64,000 nucleotides of DNA from Chthonomonadia bacterium (GCA_013314755.1 JABUFA010000013.1:1-64000), one strand, 5' to 3'. Positions 25,314 through 34,598 are shown, counted from the first letter of the stretch. Made by a program: numbers and translations. Notes: generated from the sequence alone by a model not told the origin.

Positions 25314-27895
25314 ACGATGGGCAAAGGCTGGTCGAGTGGCGCTTTGACCGCCCCGACGTGCTGAGGGTGTGGCGTGCCAACGGTGAGGTACCTGATGTAC
25401 GCTTTGAGGGCGGGGCGATGTACTTCCGCACCACCGGCGGTGACCCCATTCTGGAATATCTTCCTCTGCTTGACCTGCCCGCGGCGCCGCATCAGGTGGT
25501 GGAGATAGAGCTGATGTCCAGTGCATCTGGCGTCGCCGAACTGTTCTGGAGCAACACCACCCAGTCGCCGTACGGCGGTTTCCTGCCGGAGAAGCGAACC
25601 GAGTTCTCCGTGCAGGGCGACCGAAAGTGGCATACCTATCGCGTGTTTCCCTTCTGGCAACGGGAGGGACGTATTGTGCGCCTGCGGTTCGACCCGCCAG
25701 CCATGAGCGAATGCGCCCTGCGTGCCATTCGCATTGCGCAGATTGCCGACGTAGCAGCTTTGCCGGCGAAACGCTCCTTCTCCTTCCGCAATACGCTGGA
25801 CGGCTGGCAATCGTGGCGAGGTGTCACGGCACAGCCCTCTCCGCGCGGAGTGCGCCTGAAACTGCAGGAGCCAGATGGCTTTTTTGCAACGCTGGTGCGC
25901 GTTTCAGCAGAGGATTTTCCGGTGGTAGCGCTTCGTTTGCGTTCGTTGAAAGCGAGGCGATGCCAGCTGGTGTTCGCCACCACCGGGAGCTACGGTATTC
26001 AGCAGTACACCTTTGAGGTCTTCCACGACGGCGAATCGCATCTGTATAACGTGGATATGCTGGGCGCGCCGGGCTGGAACGGCGAGGTGGTGATGCTGGG
26101 CATTCGCCCAGGCGAGCAGGCAGGAGATGAGATGGTGCTGGAGCAGGTGCAGGTAACCGCTCAGCCTCTGGGCGAGCCTCGCCTGCGCGTTCTGTTTTTC
26201 GGGGTGGAGGATGCGTTGCCTCGCACGGGTTCTCCCGTCACCGTCACACTGCGCGGGGTAAACGTCGGCGGACAGCCGGCGCGGAACCTGACTGCAGCGC
26301 TGAGCCTGCCTTCTACGGCGCGTATCACGGGCAAGCCACAGGAAAAGGTAACAGAACTGCCCTTCGGCGCGGAGGCGGAATGGCGCTGGCAGGTGGTCTT
26401 TTCCCGCCCGGGCAGGACCACCATCGGGGCGCAGGTGCGGGCGAGCAATATGCCCCTTGTCCGCGTGAACGCCGGGGCAGAGGTCACTCCTCGGCTGGTG
26501 CAGGTGAAGTCGCAGATTGTGCCGGCTCCAGTGCCTGTGGAGCCGAAATACCCCGTGGGGGTATACTACTTCCCGGGCTGGCGAACCGCAGGGCAGTGGC
26601 TCCCGATTACCCGCTTCCCGGAACGCAAGCCGGTGCTCGGCTGGTATCGCGAAGGGGAACCGCAAATCGCCGACTGGCATATCAAATGGGCGGTCGAGCA
26701 CGGCATCACCTTCTTCGCGTACGACTGGTACTGGACGCAGGGGGCGCGAATCCTGGAACACGCTCTGCACGACGGCTACTTCAAGAGCCGGTATCACCGA
26801 CATCTGCAGTTCTGCCTGCTATGGGCGAATCATAACCCGCCGAACACCTCCTCGCACGAGGATTGCCTCGCCGTTAACCGATACTGGATGGAGCATTACT
26901 TCCATCGCCCTGAGCACCTGCGCGTTGACGGCAAGCCGGTGGTGATTATCTTCAGTCCGTATCGTCTGCGGGCGGATATGGGTAGCGACGGGGTAAAACG
27001 CGCTTTCGACGCGATGCGCGAGGAGTGCCACAGGGCGGGACTCGGCGGGCTGTACATCATCGCCTGCATCGGCGGGGCGGGAGAGGTGCAGATAACGGCT
27101 CGCGAGGGCTATGATGCCGTCACCGCCTACAACTGGCCCCATCTTGGGATAAAAGGGGATACAAAGTGGGCGCCTTTTGATACCCTCATTGACGGCTACC
27201 GCGAACAGTGGGAGAGTATCGTGTGCAACAGCCCCATCCCGTTACTGCCGCCCGTGTGTGGCGGCTGGGACAGCCGACCGTGGCATGGGCAGTCGGCGTT
27301 GGTACGCTATGGACGCACCCCCGAGAAGTTCAAACGCCACCTGCAGGACGCCCTGCGCTTTCTGGAGGAGCATCCGCGGTCGGTGGTGCCGATGGTGCTG
27401 ATTGAGGCGTGGAACGAATGGGGCGAGGGCTCCTATATTGAACCGCACAGGGAGTTTGGCTTCGGGTATCTTGATGCGATTCGCGAGGTATTCACCTCCG
27501 CGCCGAAGAAACATGCCGACCTGACCCCTGCCGATATCGGTTTGCTTCCGCCTCAGGTGGAGATAATCTCGGTGGCGATGCCACGCTGGGAGTTCAGGCA
27601 GAGCACGCTGGGCTGGGACGCTGGTATGTACATTGGGGAGGTGCGCATTGAGAACGGTGTGCTCACCACGCAGACCACCGGCAACGACCCCGCTTTCTTC
27701 GGTCCGCCGGTGCAGGTAAACGCCTCCCGGTATCGCCGGATACGCCTGCGGATGCGCCTGGAGACAGCGGGTGAACCATTTGAGGACATGGGACAGATAT
27801 TCTGGACGACCATTTCCGCCGCAGAGAGCGAGGCGACCAGCGTGCGCTTTCCGGTGTTTGTGGACGGCAGGTGGCACGACTACGTGCTGAAGTGA
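25310..27895 (+). CDS. GH99-like (WbsX-type) protein with duplicated flanking beta domains; C-terminus frameshifted
   Basis: 861 residues as read. Residues ~1-125 form a beta-sandwich module (MYFRTTGGDPILEYLP, AELFWSNTTQSPYGG, KWHTYRVFPFWQREGRIVR). A second beta region and a CARDB-like segment (PVTVTLRGVNVGGQPARNLT) follow. The catalytic-type domain spans ~405-730: YPVGVYYFPGWR, TFFAYDWYWTQGARILEHAL, FCLLWANHNPPN and LIEAWNEWGEGSYIEP. The last ~110 residues repeat the first module, but the reading stops at its last third. Adding one frame shift restores the missing tail. No signal peptide seen. Probably a glycan-acting TIM barrel; substrate unknown. Confidence 0.85.
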   Translation: MNDGQRLVEWRFDRPDVLRVWRANGEVPDVRFEGGAMYFRTTGGDPILEYLPLLDLPAAPHQVVEIELMSSASGVAELFWSNTTQSPYGGFLPEKRTEFSVQGDRKWHTYRVFPFWQREGRIVRLRFDPPAMSECALRAIRIAQIADVAALPAKRSFSFRNTLDGWQSWRGVTAQPSPRGVRLKLQEPDGFFATLVRVSAEDFPVVALRLRSLKARRCQLVFATTGSYGIQQYTFEVFHDGESHLYNVDMLGAPGWNGEVVMLGIRPGEQAGDEMVLEQVQVTAQPLGEPRLRVLFFGVEDALPRTGSPVTVTLRGVNVGGQPARNLTAALSLPSTARITGKPQEKVTELPFGAEAEWRWQVVFSRPGRTTIGAQVRASNMPLVRVNAGAEVTPRLVQVKSQIVPAPVPVEPKYPVGVYYFPGWRTAGQWLPITRFPERKPVLGWYREGEPQIADWHIKWAVEHGITFFAYDWYWTQGARILEHALHDGYFKSRYHRHLQFCLLWANHNPPNTSSHEDCLAVNRYWMEHYFHRPEHLRVDGKPVVIIFSPYRLRADMGSDGVKRAFDAMREECHRAGLGGLYIIACIGGAGEVQITAREGYDAVTAYNWPHLGIKGDTKWAPFDTLIDGYREQWESIVCNSPIPLLPPVCGGWDSRPWHGQSALVRYGRTPEKFKRHLQDALRFLEEHPRSVVPMVLIEAWNEWGEGSYIEPHREFGFGYLDAIREVFTSAPKKHADLTPADIGLLPPQVEIISVAMPRWEFRQSTLGWDAGMYIGEVRIENGVLTTQTTGNDPAFFGPPVQVNASRYRRIRLRMRLETAGEPFEDMGQIFWTTISAAESEATSVRFPVFVDGRWHDYVLK

Positions 27896-27999
27896 ACGAA
27901 AATCCCCGCTGGAGAGGTGTGGTCACGCGCCTGCGTCTGGACCCCTGCACGCGCGCCGGAGTAAAGGTTCAGCTCGCGCTGATAGAGCTGCTACCTTAG
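27892..27999 (+). other. Out-of-frame C-terminal tail of the GH99-like gene
   Basis: Read one frame over from the stop at 27893-27895, this segment gives VNENPRWRGVVTRLRLDP and ends LIELLP before TAG 27997. It continues RWHDYVLK exactly as the N-terminal copy continues KWHTYR with FWQREGRIVRLRFDP. It is therefore the true end of the protein, separated by a one-base shift near 27890. Confidence 0.8.
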
Positions 28000-28119
28000 C
28001 ACGCCTGCAGAAGCCAGCCTGGCAGGCGAGTGGTCGCCCGTGCTCACCTCTGGTGACCACAGCAGGAGAGCAATCAGAACGCTCACCGCAATCAGTATCA
28101 TGAAAATCAGGTTGCGCAT
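27991..28119 (-). CDS. Possible small single-helix protein
   Basis: 42 residues: MRNLIFMILIAVSVLIALLL, then a polar tail. The layout is like the prepilin companions, but there is no clear ribosome binding site and the end overlaps the tail of the convergent GH99-like gene. Weak candidate. Confidence 0.3.
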   Translation of the reverse strand: MRNLIFMILIAVSVLIALLLWSPEVSTGDHSPARLASAGVLR

Positions 28120-28195
28120 ACTACTGTTATCGGCTGTTCGCCCCTTCTTCTTCACGGGCTCTTGAAAAAACCAGAAAAACACCGGGTTTCTGATG

Positions 28196-28242
28196 TTGAC
28201 AAACGTGAAAAGCGCGTATATAATGGCTTTGAAACGTTTCAA
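28196..28242 (+). promoter_or_regulatory. Promoter and palindromic operator of module B
   Basis: TTGACA (28196-28201), 17 bases, TATAAT (28219-28224): full consensus. Four bases later lies the perfect 14-base palindrome TTGAAACGTTTCAA (28229-28242) across the expected transcription start, with the central CG step typical of LacI-family operators. The LacI gene starts at 28254, so self-repression of the whole regulator-prepilin unit is expected. Confidence 0.88.
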
Positions 28243-28253
28243 GAGCATCGCCG

Positions 28254-29312
28254 ATGAAGAAAAGACCAACGATTATCGAGGTGGCTCACCGGGCGGGGGT
28301 ATCTGTCGGCACCGTATCAAACATACTGCGTGGTGCCGAACACCTGCATCATCCCGACACCGTTCAGAGAGTGATGCAGGCGATACGCGAGCTGAACTAC
28401 CGCCCGAGCCGGGTGGCGCAAAGTCTGGTCACCCGGCGCACCCGCACGATTGGTCTGGTGATAGAACCCCAGCACGGTCGTCTGACTACAAACCCTTACC
28501 TGGTGGGAGTACTGGACGGCGCACTGGAATATACGACCGAGCAGGGTTATCAAATTAAAATCATCACCCTGACGAGAATCGATAGAGATTATATGCTGGA
28601 GCAGGTCCAGGACCACACGACGGATGGCATTATGCTGGTAGCCCCTCGTTCCGACAGTCCACTTCTTCGATGGGTGGTGGAACACGGAGTACCTGCGGTT
28701 GTGGTCGGTGCGTGGCTTCCTGAGAAACCTATTCCCTGCGTGGAGGTCGATAACGAAAACGGCGTGTATGAGGGTGTGCGTTACCTGATTGAGCAGGGAC
28801 ATCGCCGAATAGGTATAGTGGCAGGTCCCCTGCATCAGACCAGTGCTGTGCAGCGAGAAAGAGGTTATCTTCGTGCGCTGGAAGAGGCTGGTCTCGCCTT
28901 TGATGCCCGCTGGCTCTATCGCGGTGACTATACTTTTAAATCGGGCGAACAGGGGGCACTGGCTCTTCTGGAGCGCGACCCTTCTTTGACCGCCCTGGTG
29001 TGCAGTAACGATGCTGTCGCTCTTGGAGCGCTACAGGCACTGCAATCCCGGGGGATTCGGGTGCCTGACCAGATCAGCGTGCTGGGATTTGACGACCTTC
29101 CAGAAAGCACGCTGATAACCCCACAACTAACAACGGTTCACCATCCACGTCACGAGGTTGGGTACCTGGCGGCACAGGTGCTTCTGGAACAGTTGCGCCA
29201 GCCGGGTGAAGCTGTGGTGCGCCGTATGGTACCTACCAACCTTGTGATTCGCCAAAGCGTTGCACCATGTGAGCGAAGCCCAAAAAACATTTCCGAGGAG
29301 GTAGTACAATGA
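28254..29312 (+). CDS. LacI-family regulator (module B)
   Basis: 352 residues. The N-terminal HTH has [20 protein letters not shown], the hinge is [20 protein letters not shown], and the periplasmic-binding-type effector domain ends with [20 protein letters not shown]. The intact hinge and HTH predict DNA binding relieved or modulated by a sugar. Its stop overlaps the prepilin start by ATGA, so pilin and regulator are co-translated. The GH99-like gene lies just upstream. Confidence 0.93.
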   Translation: MKKRPTIIEVAHRAGVSVGTVSNILRGAEHLHHPDTVQRVMQAIRELNYRPSRVAQSLVTRRTRTIGLVIEPQHGRLTTNPYLVGVLDGALEYTTEQGYQIKIITLTRIDRDYMLEQVQDHTTDGIMLVAPRSDSPLLRWVVEHGVPAVVVGAWLPEKPIPCVEVDNENGVYEGVRYLIEQGHRRIGIVAGPLHQTSAVQRERGYLRALEEAGLAFDARWLYRGDYTFKSGEQGALALLERDPSLTALVCSNDAVALGALQALQSRGIRVPDQISVLGFDDLPESTLITPQLTTVHHPRHEVGYLAAQVLLEQLRQPGEAVVRRMVPTNLVIRQSVAPCERSPKNISEEVVQ

Positions 29313-30136
29313 GACGCAACGGCTTTACGCTAATCGAACTGCTCGTCGTCATCGCGATAATCGCGATTCTGGCGGCGATTCTGTTCCCGGTGTTCGCCCA
29401 GGCACGGGAGAAGGCGCGACAGTCTTCGTGCCTGAGCAACATGAAGAACCTGGCACTTGCCAATCTGATGTATGCTCAGGACTATGACGAGACCTTCTGT
29501 GCGCAGGGCGAGCCGACCGGCAATAACGGCTGGGGCTGGCAGATGACATGGATTGTGCATACCCAGCCGTACATGAAGAACTACGAGATTATCCGCTGTC
29601 CCAGCGACCCGCACCAGGTACCCGACTGGTCAGGTCCCAAGTACAGCTATGTCGCCAACGGCGTGATTGCTGGTAACTGCGGTGGAAGCTGGTACTGGAA
29701 GTTCATCGGCGTGATTAACGCCTCACGTTCGTGGTTTGAAATGACCCCCCGGGCGGTAGCGGGTGTGGCGTTGCCTGCCGAGACCATTCTGCTGGCAGAA
29801 CGCCACGAAATGCCTCCCAGCTCATGGATGCAGCCGATGCATGGCGCCTTCTCGCCATGGGCAACCGTGCTGATTGGTCCTGATGCTGTGGATGCTGGGA
29901 ACTCGTTGCCCGGACAGCGCACCTCTGGAGGCGACGGCACCTGGGCACCGCCTGTGCCCAACTCGGACGGCTACATCGCCACGAGGCACTCTGGCAAGAG
30001 CAACTTCGCTTTTGCCGACGGGCACGTGAAGGCACTGAAGCCGAGCAGCACCGTGCAGGCAGACCCCAATCTCTACAACAACACGGGATGTCACACCGGC
30101 TTCTTCTATATGTGGGATGCTACTCGCACCCAGTAA
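29309..30136 (+). CDS. H-X9-DG prepilin (module B)
   Basis: 275 residues. Leader MRRNG, then [20 protein letters not shown] with Glu5, then [20 protein letters not shown]. The C-terminal motif is [13 protein letters not shown] (His, nine residues, Asp-Gly). The middle third differs completely from the other four prepilins. Expected to be processed by prepilin peptidase and assembled by a type II secretion or type IV pilus system encoded elsewhere. Transcribed with the LacI regulator. Confidence 0.93.
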   Translation: MRRNGFTLIELLVVIAIIAILAAILFPVFAQAREKARQSSCLSNMKNLALANLMYAQDYDETFCAQGEPTGNNGWGWQMTWIVHTQPYMKNYEIIRCPSDPHQVPDWSGPKYSYVANGVIAGNCGGSWYWKFIGVINASRSWFEMTPRAVAGVALPAETILLAERHEMPPSSWMQPMHGAFSPWATVLIGPDAVDAGNSLPGQRTSGGDGTWAPPVPNSDGYIATRHSGKSNFAFADGHVKALKPSSTVQADPNLYNNTGCHTGFFYMWDATRTQ

Positions 30137-30147
30137 GTGGAGAACGA

Positions 30148-30176
30148 GTGCGCTGGCGTACTGCACGCCAGCGCAC
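30148..30176 (+). promoter_or_regulatory. Intercistronic hairpin between prepilin B and its companion
   Basis: A perfect 12-base-pair stem (30148-30159 with 30165-30176) around a five-base loop. There is no T run after it and a ribosome binding site follows, so it looks like an mRNA-stabilising or processing hairpin rather than a terminator. Confidence 0.7.
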
Positions 30177-30196
30177 AGGCATCAGGAGGCACAACG

Positions 30197-30469
30197 GTGA
30201 AGCGACTACTTGCGCTGATGATAGTTGCTGTGGCTGTGGCGCTGACAGGATGCGGCAAGAAACAGCAGTTTGGGGACAAACCGGAGGACTGGAAAAAGAC
30301 CGAGCCGCCGCCTGATTACCTGCGAGCGATTGCTCCGGCTACGGGCGGTCAGTCGTTGCAGGGAGCGCCCAATGCTCCCGCTGGCAACGCCCACCAGACT
30401 CCGCCCGTCCCAGCTCCTTCTGGAGGCACTCAGCGAATGCCTACAGCACCGCCACCGTCAGGGCGATAG
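30197..30469 (+). CDS. Small lipoprotein companion of prepilin B
   Basis: 90 residues from GTG 30197 with AGGAGG upstream. Signal peptide with lipobox ALTGC, then a short charged segment (KPEDWKKTEPPPDYL) and a Pro/Ala/Gly-rich tail. It sits behind the prepilin like the other companions but is anchored by a lipid rather than a helix. No family recognised. Confidence 0.78.
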   Translation: MKRLLALMIVAVAVALTGCGKKQQFGDKPEDWKKTEPPPDYLRAIAPATGGQSLQGAPNAPAGNAHQTPPVPAPSGGTQRMPTAPPPSGR

Positions 30470-30477
30470 GGAAACCA

Positions 30478-30508
30478 GGGCAGGCTATCTACCTGCCCTC
30501 TCTGTTTA
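30478..30508 (+). terminator. Terminator between convergent genes
   Basis: GGGCAGG (30478-30484), a seven-base loop, CCTGCCC (30492-30498), then TCTCTGTTT. Ends module B against the convergent hydrolase gene. Confidence 0.7.
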
Positions 30509-32200
30509 CTCCAGGGTCAACAGCCTGCTCCAGGTGGTCTGTTCGGCGCGGCTGTGGGTGGTGAAGTGTGCGTCCAGCTGAATTTTGTCCCCACGCCGAA
30601 ACTCCGCACATCCCAGCGCCCTAGCGGGTATCCGCACCACTACCGTGTAGCGCGTGGCGACGTTCCAGCTTTTGACCTCCAGTCGGGGGTCGGAAACCTC
30701 TGTCGGTTCACTGTCCCCAAACCATACTGTGCATTCCACCGACTCTACCGCGCGCAGGCGCACCGTGCATTGCATCCGTTCCTCGCGGGGTATCTTCTGC
30801 CCGGCGTACAGAGAGGCATCAAGCCAGTCCGAACCGTGTATCGCCACCAGAAGGTGCGACGCCTGCCAGCAAAGGTACAGGTCTGCTACAGGAGAGTCGC
30901 TGTCCGGCTGTATCCATGATGCCTCTCTGTCCCATAGGTGCAATCCCTCCATCGCCTGCTTCTTTGCAGGAGGAACAGATTGAGGCTCTGGTTGTGAAAC
31001 GAAAGCTGCCTCGGTGTGCAGGTGGTTGACCGATACGCTCTGAAACCCGGTGGTCAGCTCCTCGTAAGGCTGATTATGGATGTCCACCAGCCCCATGTTG
31101 TAGTTCTCGCCGTCTCCACGCCCAAAAGTTGGCTCGTCGTAGTACTGGAACCAGTGCGCGCCTATCACATACGGGCGACGCACGTAGTCTATCAGATTGA
31201 TGCGTGCCCCCTCGGCACGTTCGTGCTGGGTTTGTACGGTTGGGAAATTGGTCTCGGGTGGACTGTTGCGGTTGCCGCTGCGGTTCTCATGCGCGCAGAA
31301 GTAGAACTCGGTGATAAGCACAGGCTTGCCTGTCAGACGGTGCAGGGTGTACAGGAAGTAGTGCGCGTTCGAACCGTCAATCCAGTCCGCACCGTGATTG
31401 GTGGAAACCACGTCCACGTATGGCGCCGAGGCACGTGCCACCTCCGGCGGATAAAAATCGTGGTAGCGGTCGCCCAGGATCAGGTGGTGACGGTCATAGC
31501 GACGAATGGAATCATGCATCAGTTTGTAGTAGCGTTTCGCCAGCAGTCCGACGAATCGGTTGATAACCACCATTCCCGCTCCTCCGGGGATCAGCGTAAC
31601 CTGTTGAATATCCTCGAACCTCCTGGCGTCGCCGATGTCAAAGTCGTGGCGCATTCGCTGGATGTCGCCTTTGTAGTGCTGGCGAAGCAGTTTGATCAGC
31701 TCGCGTCTGGTCGCGTTTTGCGCTGGCTGTTTGAGAAAATGCAGAAAGAGGCTGTCATCCCACCAGCCGAGCTCGTTATCGGTAAACCAGCCAAGTAGAT
31801 GGGGGTCGTCTCGGTATGGAGCGGTCAGGTCGCGCACAATTTCATCCACCTGTTGTGCTGTCTGGGGGGCGAACATATCGTTCCATGGCATCCCCAGCCG
31901 TGAGCCAACGTGCAGGACGACTGTATAAGGCATTGCCTTCTTCCAGTGCGTGCGCAGTGTGTCTACGTCGCTCCATCCGCCGATGGTGTTGAATCCCCAC
32001 TGGCGCAGACGAGCGAGGGTATCCTCTGTCCATTGTGCAGGGTGCGCATAGAAGCGCATGGCGCAATAGGCTGGGTTCTTCTCAGAGTACCGGGACTCGC
32101 CCATGTTTACGCAGTTAACGCCCAGTGAGAAGAACCGCTCGCCCTGAGGGGAAAGAAACCACCATATCCCTTTATGCTGGGTGACGCGGTAGAAAGACAT
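30506..32200 (-). CDS. Clan GH-A-type glycoside hydrolase with C-terminal beta domain
   Basis: 564 residues from ATG 32200 (AGGAGGTG upstream). A TIM barrel with ERFFSLGVNCVNMGES near the start, GWFTDNELGWW holding the Asn-Glu acid/base pair, and KPVLITEFYFCAHENRSG with the second Glu, as in clan GH-A enzymes; the FTDNELGW string is reminiscent of beta-agarase-like (GH50) proteins. The last ~170 residues resemble a CBM9/DOMON-like beta domain (DLYLCWQASHLLVAIHGSDW). No signal peptide. Last gene of the module C transcript, which suggests that the module answers to a glycan. Confidence 0.82.
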   Translation of the reverse strand: MSFYRVTQHKGIWWFLSPQGERFFSLGVNCVNMGESRYSEKNPAYCAMRFYAHPAQWTEDTLARLRQWGFNTIGGWSDVDTLRTHWKKAMPYTVVLHVGSRLGMPWNDMFAPQTAQQVDEIVRDLTAPYRDDPHLLGWFTDNELGWWDDSLFLHFLKQPAQNATRRELIKLLRQHYKGDIQRMRHDFDIGDARRFEDIQQVTLIPGGAGMVVINRFVGLLAKRYYKLMHDSIRRYDRHHLILGDRYHDFYPPEVARASAPYVDVVSTNHGADWIDGSNAHYFLYTLHRLTGKPVLITEFYFCAHENRSGNRNSPPETNFPTVQTQHERAEGARINLIDYVRRPYVIGAHWFQYYDEPTFGRGDGENYNMGLVDIHNQPYEELTTGFQSVSVNHLHTEAAFVSQPEPQSVPPAKKQAMEGLHLWDREASWIQPDSDSPVADLYLCWQASHLLVAIHGSDWLDASLYAGQKIPREERMQCTVRLRAVESVECTVWFGDSEPTEVSDPRLEVKSWNVATRYTVVVRIPARALGCAEFRRGDKIQLDAHFTTHSRAEQTTWSRLLTLE

Positions 32201-32220
32201 CGGCACCTCCTCTTGAGAGT

Positions 32221-32251
32221 GGCGGAAGGCACGGCAGCCGCACCTTCCGCC
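32221..32251 (-). promoter_or_regulatory. Intercistronic hairpin in module C
   Basis: GGCGGAAGG (32221-32229) pairs with CCTTCCGCC (32243-32251) with further pairing inside. It lies between the companion gene and the hydrolase gene. No T tract, so more likely an mRNA processing or stability element or a partial attenuator. Confidence 0.6.
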
Positions 32252-32261
32252 GCTGTGTATC

Positions 32262-32564
32262 TCAGCGTGCTGGTCTGCCAGCTTGCTGGGAAGCCGGAGC
32301 CTGTCGGGACGCTCCCCACAACAGCATCCGCGCCGATTGTTCGTTGCCGTATGCCAGTTCGTTGACCAGGAACTGCTTCTCCTCGGGCGTGAGTTTGTTC
32401 CAGTCGCCTCCGGTGCGCCGGGCAATCTCGTGCAGGCGGTCAGCTTGCTGCACCTGCTCTGTGGACAGCCCACCCGAGGCATTGGAGCAGGCACGCAGAT
32501 TCACCACGACCGCCACCCCTGCAAGCACGATTATCAGCACGATGAGCGGTAGACGTGATTTCAT
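32262..32564 (-). CDS. Small single-helix companion of prepilin C
   Basis: 100 residues from ATG 32564 (GGAGAG upstream), 17 bases after the prepilin. MKSR, then helix LPLIVLIIVLAGVAVVVNLR, then a soluble part with GDWNKLTPEE (residues ~53-62) and a Pro/Gln/Ala tail. The module E companion has GDFSKLSPED at the same place after its helix, so the two appear homologous. No known family; it may be a periplasm-facing partner of the pseudopilin. Confidence 0.8.
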   Translation of the reverse strand: MKSRLPLIVLIIVLAGVAVVVNLRACSNASGGLSTEQVQQADRLHEIARRTGGDWNKLTPEEKQFLVNELAYGNEQSARMLLWGASRQAPASQQAGRPAR

Positions 32565-32581
32565 GGTTCGCTCTCCATCTG

Positions 32582-33415
32582 TCACGGCGCGTTGATTAAC
32601 CAGCGTTTGGCGTCCAGCATCGCTGCCGGCTGCAGCCACTTGGTATGCCCGTCCGCAAACGCCACATTCGAACCGCCGCTATGTTTGCGCCACGCGCGAT
32701 TCAGTCGCTCGTTGTAGTCACCCGGCGGGGCGGGGAGAACAATCAGGTTGACCAGCCAGTCCGCGGAGACCATCGCCTCCGTGCCCCAGCACCAGTCCAC
32801 CTCTGTGTTCGCGTAGGTTGGGCTACCACACCACCAGTCGTTCACGTTGGTAAGTCCCTCTACCAGCATGAAGATTTCGGCGGGGGTGGGCACGGCGGCG
32901 AGGGCAGTTGCTGTTTCGGGCGCACCATAGGTAGAGCCCACGGTAATCACTCCCTGCCCGTTGGGCACACCGAAATGGCTGGGATTCCAGAAGGAATTGG
33001 CATGAAAGGCGTTGGGCATGTAGGAAAGGATGCCTGGTTGCCGGTCGGTACCTGCAAAAGCAGAAATGATGCCGGCGTCTACTGTGCCTGCATCAGAGGT
33101 GCATCGGTAGATGTCGCGGTTCTTCAGGTAAGGACCGACACAGCGCACACTGGACCAGATGTAGTGATTGGCGGGCCACTCGCCCCAGCGGTTCTGGTCC
33201 ACGAACTCGTTTTTGGGGAAGGTCTCATCGTAGTCCTGGGTGTACATCAACACGCCGAGCGCGAGCTGTTTGAGGTTGCTCAAGCAGCCCGTTTGGCGAG
33301 CCTTCTCGCGTGCCTGGGCGAATACTGGGAACAGTATCGCTGCCAGTATTGCAATAATCGCAATCACGACGAGGAGCTCAATGAGCGTGAACGCGCTTTT
33401 CCTGGACGTGACCAT
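32582..33415 (-). CDS. H-X9-DG prepilin (module C)
   Basis: 277 residues. Leader MVTSRKSA, then [20 protein letters not shown] and [20 protein letters not shown]; the residue before the cleavage-site Phe is Ala rather than Gly, still compatible with prepilin peptidase. The C-terminal motif is [20 protein letters not shown] precedes ATG 33415. It has its own promoter and an operator matching the one upstream of the neighbouring LacI gene. Confidence 0.93.
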   Translation of the reverse strand: MVTSRKSAFTLIELLVVIAIIAILAAILFPVFAQAREKARQTGCLSNLKQLALGVLMYTQDYDETFPKNEFVDQNRWGEWPANHYIWSSVRCVGPYLKNRDIYRCTSDAGTVDAGIISAFAGTDRQPGILSYMPNAFHANSFWNPSHFGVPNGQGVITVGSTYGAPETATALAAVPTPAEIFMLVEGLTNVNDWWCGSPTYANTEVDWCWGTEAMVSADWLVNLIVLPAPPGDYNERLNRAWRKHSGGSNVAFADGHTKWLQPAAMLDAKRWLINAP

Positions 33416-33429
33416 CGGAAGACGCCTCC

Positions 33430-33449
33430 TTGATAAATCGTTTTATCAA
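33430..33449 (-). promoter_or_regulatory. Operator at the prepilin C promoter
   Basis: TTGATAAATCGTTTTATCAA: eight-base arms TTGATAAA/TTTATCAA around four bases, immediately downstream of the prepilin -10. It shares TGATAAA/TTTATCA arms with the site at 34581-34598, so one LacI protein should bind both. Confidence 0.85.
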
Positions 33450-33453
33450 TTCG

Positions 33454-33482
33454 AGTATAGCACTCCATGCCAGAATTGTCAA
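33454..33482 (-). promoter_or_regulatory. Prepilin C promoter
   Basis: Minus strand TTGACA (33477-33482), 17-base spacer, TATACT (33454-33459). The operator lies directly downstream, at the expected transcription start. Confidence 0.85.
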
Positions 33483-33511
33483 TCGGTTTTTCGCACAAAC
33501 CGCGCAAAAAA

Positions 33512-34558
33512 TTACGAGGATTCTTTCGGTGGCGGAGCGGTGGATTGCCGCACGGTCAGGTGTACCGGTAACGTGTACTGTCTCTGGGCTACTTCGCGCC
33601 CCTCCACCAGCGCAATCAGCACCTGCGCGGCGAGTTTGCCCATCTCGTAGATGGGCATGTGCACACTGGTCAGCGGGGGATTGGTCATCGAAGCGAACCA
33701 GGTATCATCATAGCCCACAACGGACATCTGCTCGGGGACAGGTATCCCCTGCTCGCGCAGTGCCCTGATGACTCCCTCGGCGCATAAATCGTTGGCGGCG
33801 AAGATAGCGGTGGGGCGTTTGTGCTTCGGCAGCTGCAGGATGCGCTGAGTGGCGGAGTAGCCATCTTTCCAGTCGAATCCCGCCTGCACCATCCATTCCG
33901 GCTCGGGTTGCAGCCCTGCCTGCTCCATTGCCTTCAGGTAGCCCTGCAGACGCGGCTGGGCGGTGGACACCTTCGGGTCGCCGACAAAATGGGCGATACG
34001 GGTATGTCCGAGCTCTATCAGATGCTGGGTGGCAAGGAATCCGCCATGCTGGTCGTCGGCGTTGATGGTGCAGACCTGTTTGTTTTCGGTGGCGTATACC
34101 ACCGCTACCGCCGGAAACTTCACCTCCTGACAGCGTGCAATCACCGAGCTGTTCGGGCTGGGGAGCACCAGTATCAGCCCGTCCACACGCGGGTCGAGCA
34201 ACATTTTTTCATCCGCCGCGTTCCAGTCGTTGCCCACTGCGGTGTGGAGCATTAGGTTATAGCCCTCGTTCACCACCTCTTCGAACACGCCGCTCATTAT
34301 CTGGTCAGAAAACGGATTACGGTCGATGAACGCGCGCGAGTAGGGAAATACCAGCCCCAGCACGCCCGTCCTGCCGGTGACCAGACTGCGTGCGAGCGGG
34401 TTGGGAGCGTAGCCCAGCTGTTTCGCCGCTTCCAGGATACGCTGGCGGGTTGCCTCGCTGACACGGATGCGCCGACCGGCGGTGTTGTTTAACACTGCCG
34501 ACACCGCGCTGACGGAAGTGCCCGCAAGTTTTGCCACATCACGAATGGTAACAGCCAT
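33512..34558 (-). CDS. LacI-family regulator (module C)
   Basis: 348 residues from ATG 34558. HTH TIRDVAKLAGTSVSAVSAVL, hinge LGYAPNPLARSLVTGRTGVL, and an effector domain with TAIFAANDLCAEGVIRAL and MSVVGYDDTWFASMTNPPLT. The operator at 34581-34598 is close to its own start and a near-copy lies at the prepilin promoter 3' of the gene, so it should repress itself and the prepilin-companion-hydrolase genes until a sugar binds. A longer frame start at 34591 would run through the operator and is not used. Confidence 0.93.
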   Translation of the reverse strand: MAVTIRDVAKLAGTSVSAVSAVLNNTAGRRIRVSEATRQRILEAAKQLGYAPNPLARSLVTGRTGVLGLVFPYSRAFIDRNPFSDQIMSGVFEEVVNEGYNLMLHTAVGNDWNAADEKMLLDPRVDGLILVLPSPNSSVIARCQEVKFPAVAVVYATENKQVCTINADDQHGGFLATQHLIELGHTRIAHFVGDPKVSTAQPRLQGYLKAMEQAGLQPEPEWMVQAGFDWKDGYSATQRILQLPKHKRPTAIFAANDLCAEGVIRALREQGIPVPEQMSVVGYDDTWFASMTNPPLTSVHMPIYEMGKLAAQVLIALVEGREVAQRQYTLPVHLTVRQSTAPPPKESS

Positions 34559-34580
34559 AGGCAATCTCCTGTTTCTATAG

Positions 34581-34598
34581 TGATAAAACATTTTATCA
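34581..34598 (-). promoter_or_regulatory. Operator of the module C LacI gene
   Basis: TGATAAAACATTTTATCA: perfect eight-base arms around CA, 22 bases before the ATG. It overlaps a possible -10 (TAAAAT) placed 18 bases after TTGACC on the minus strand. It matches the site at 33430-33449. Confidence 0.85.
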
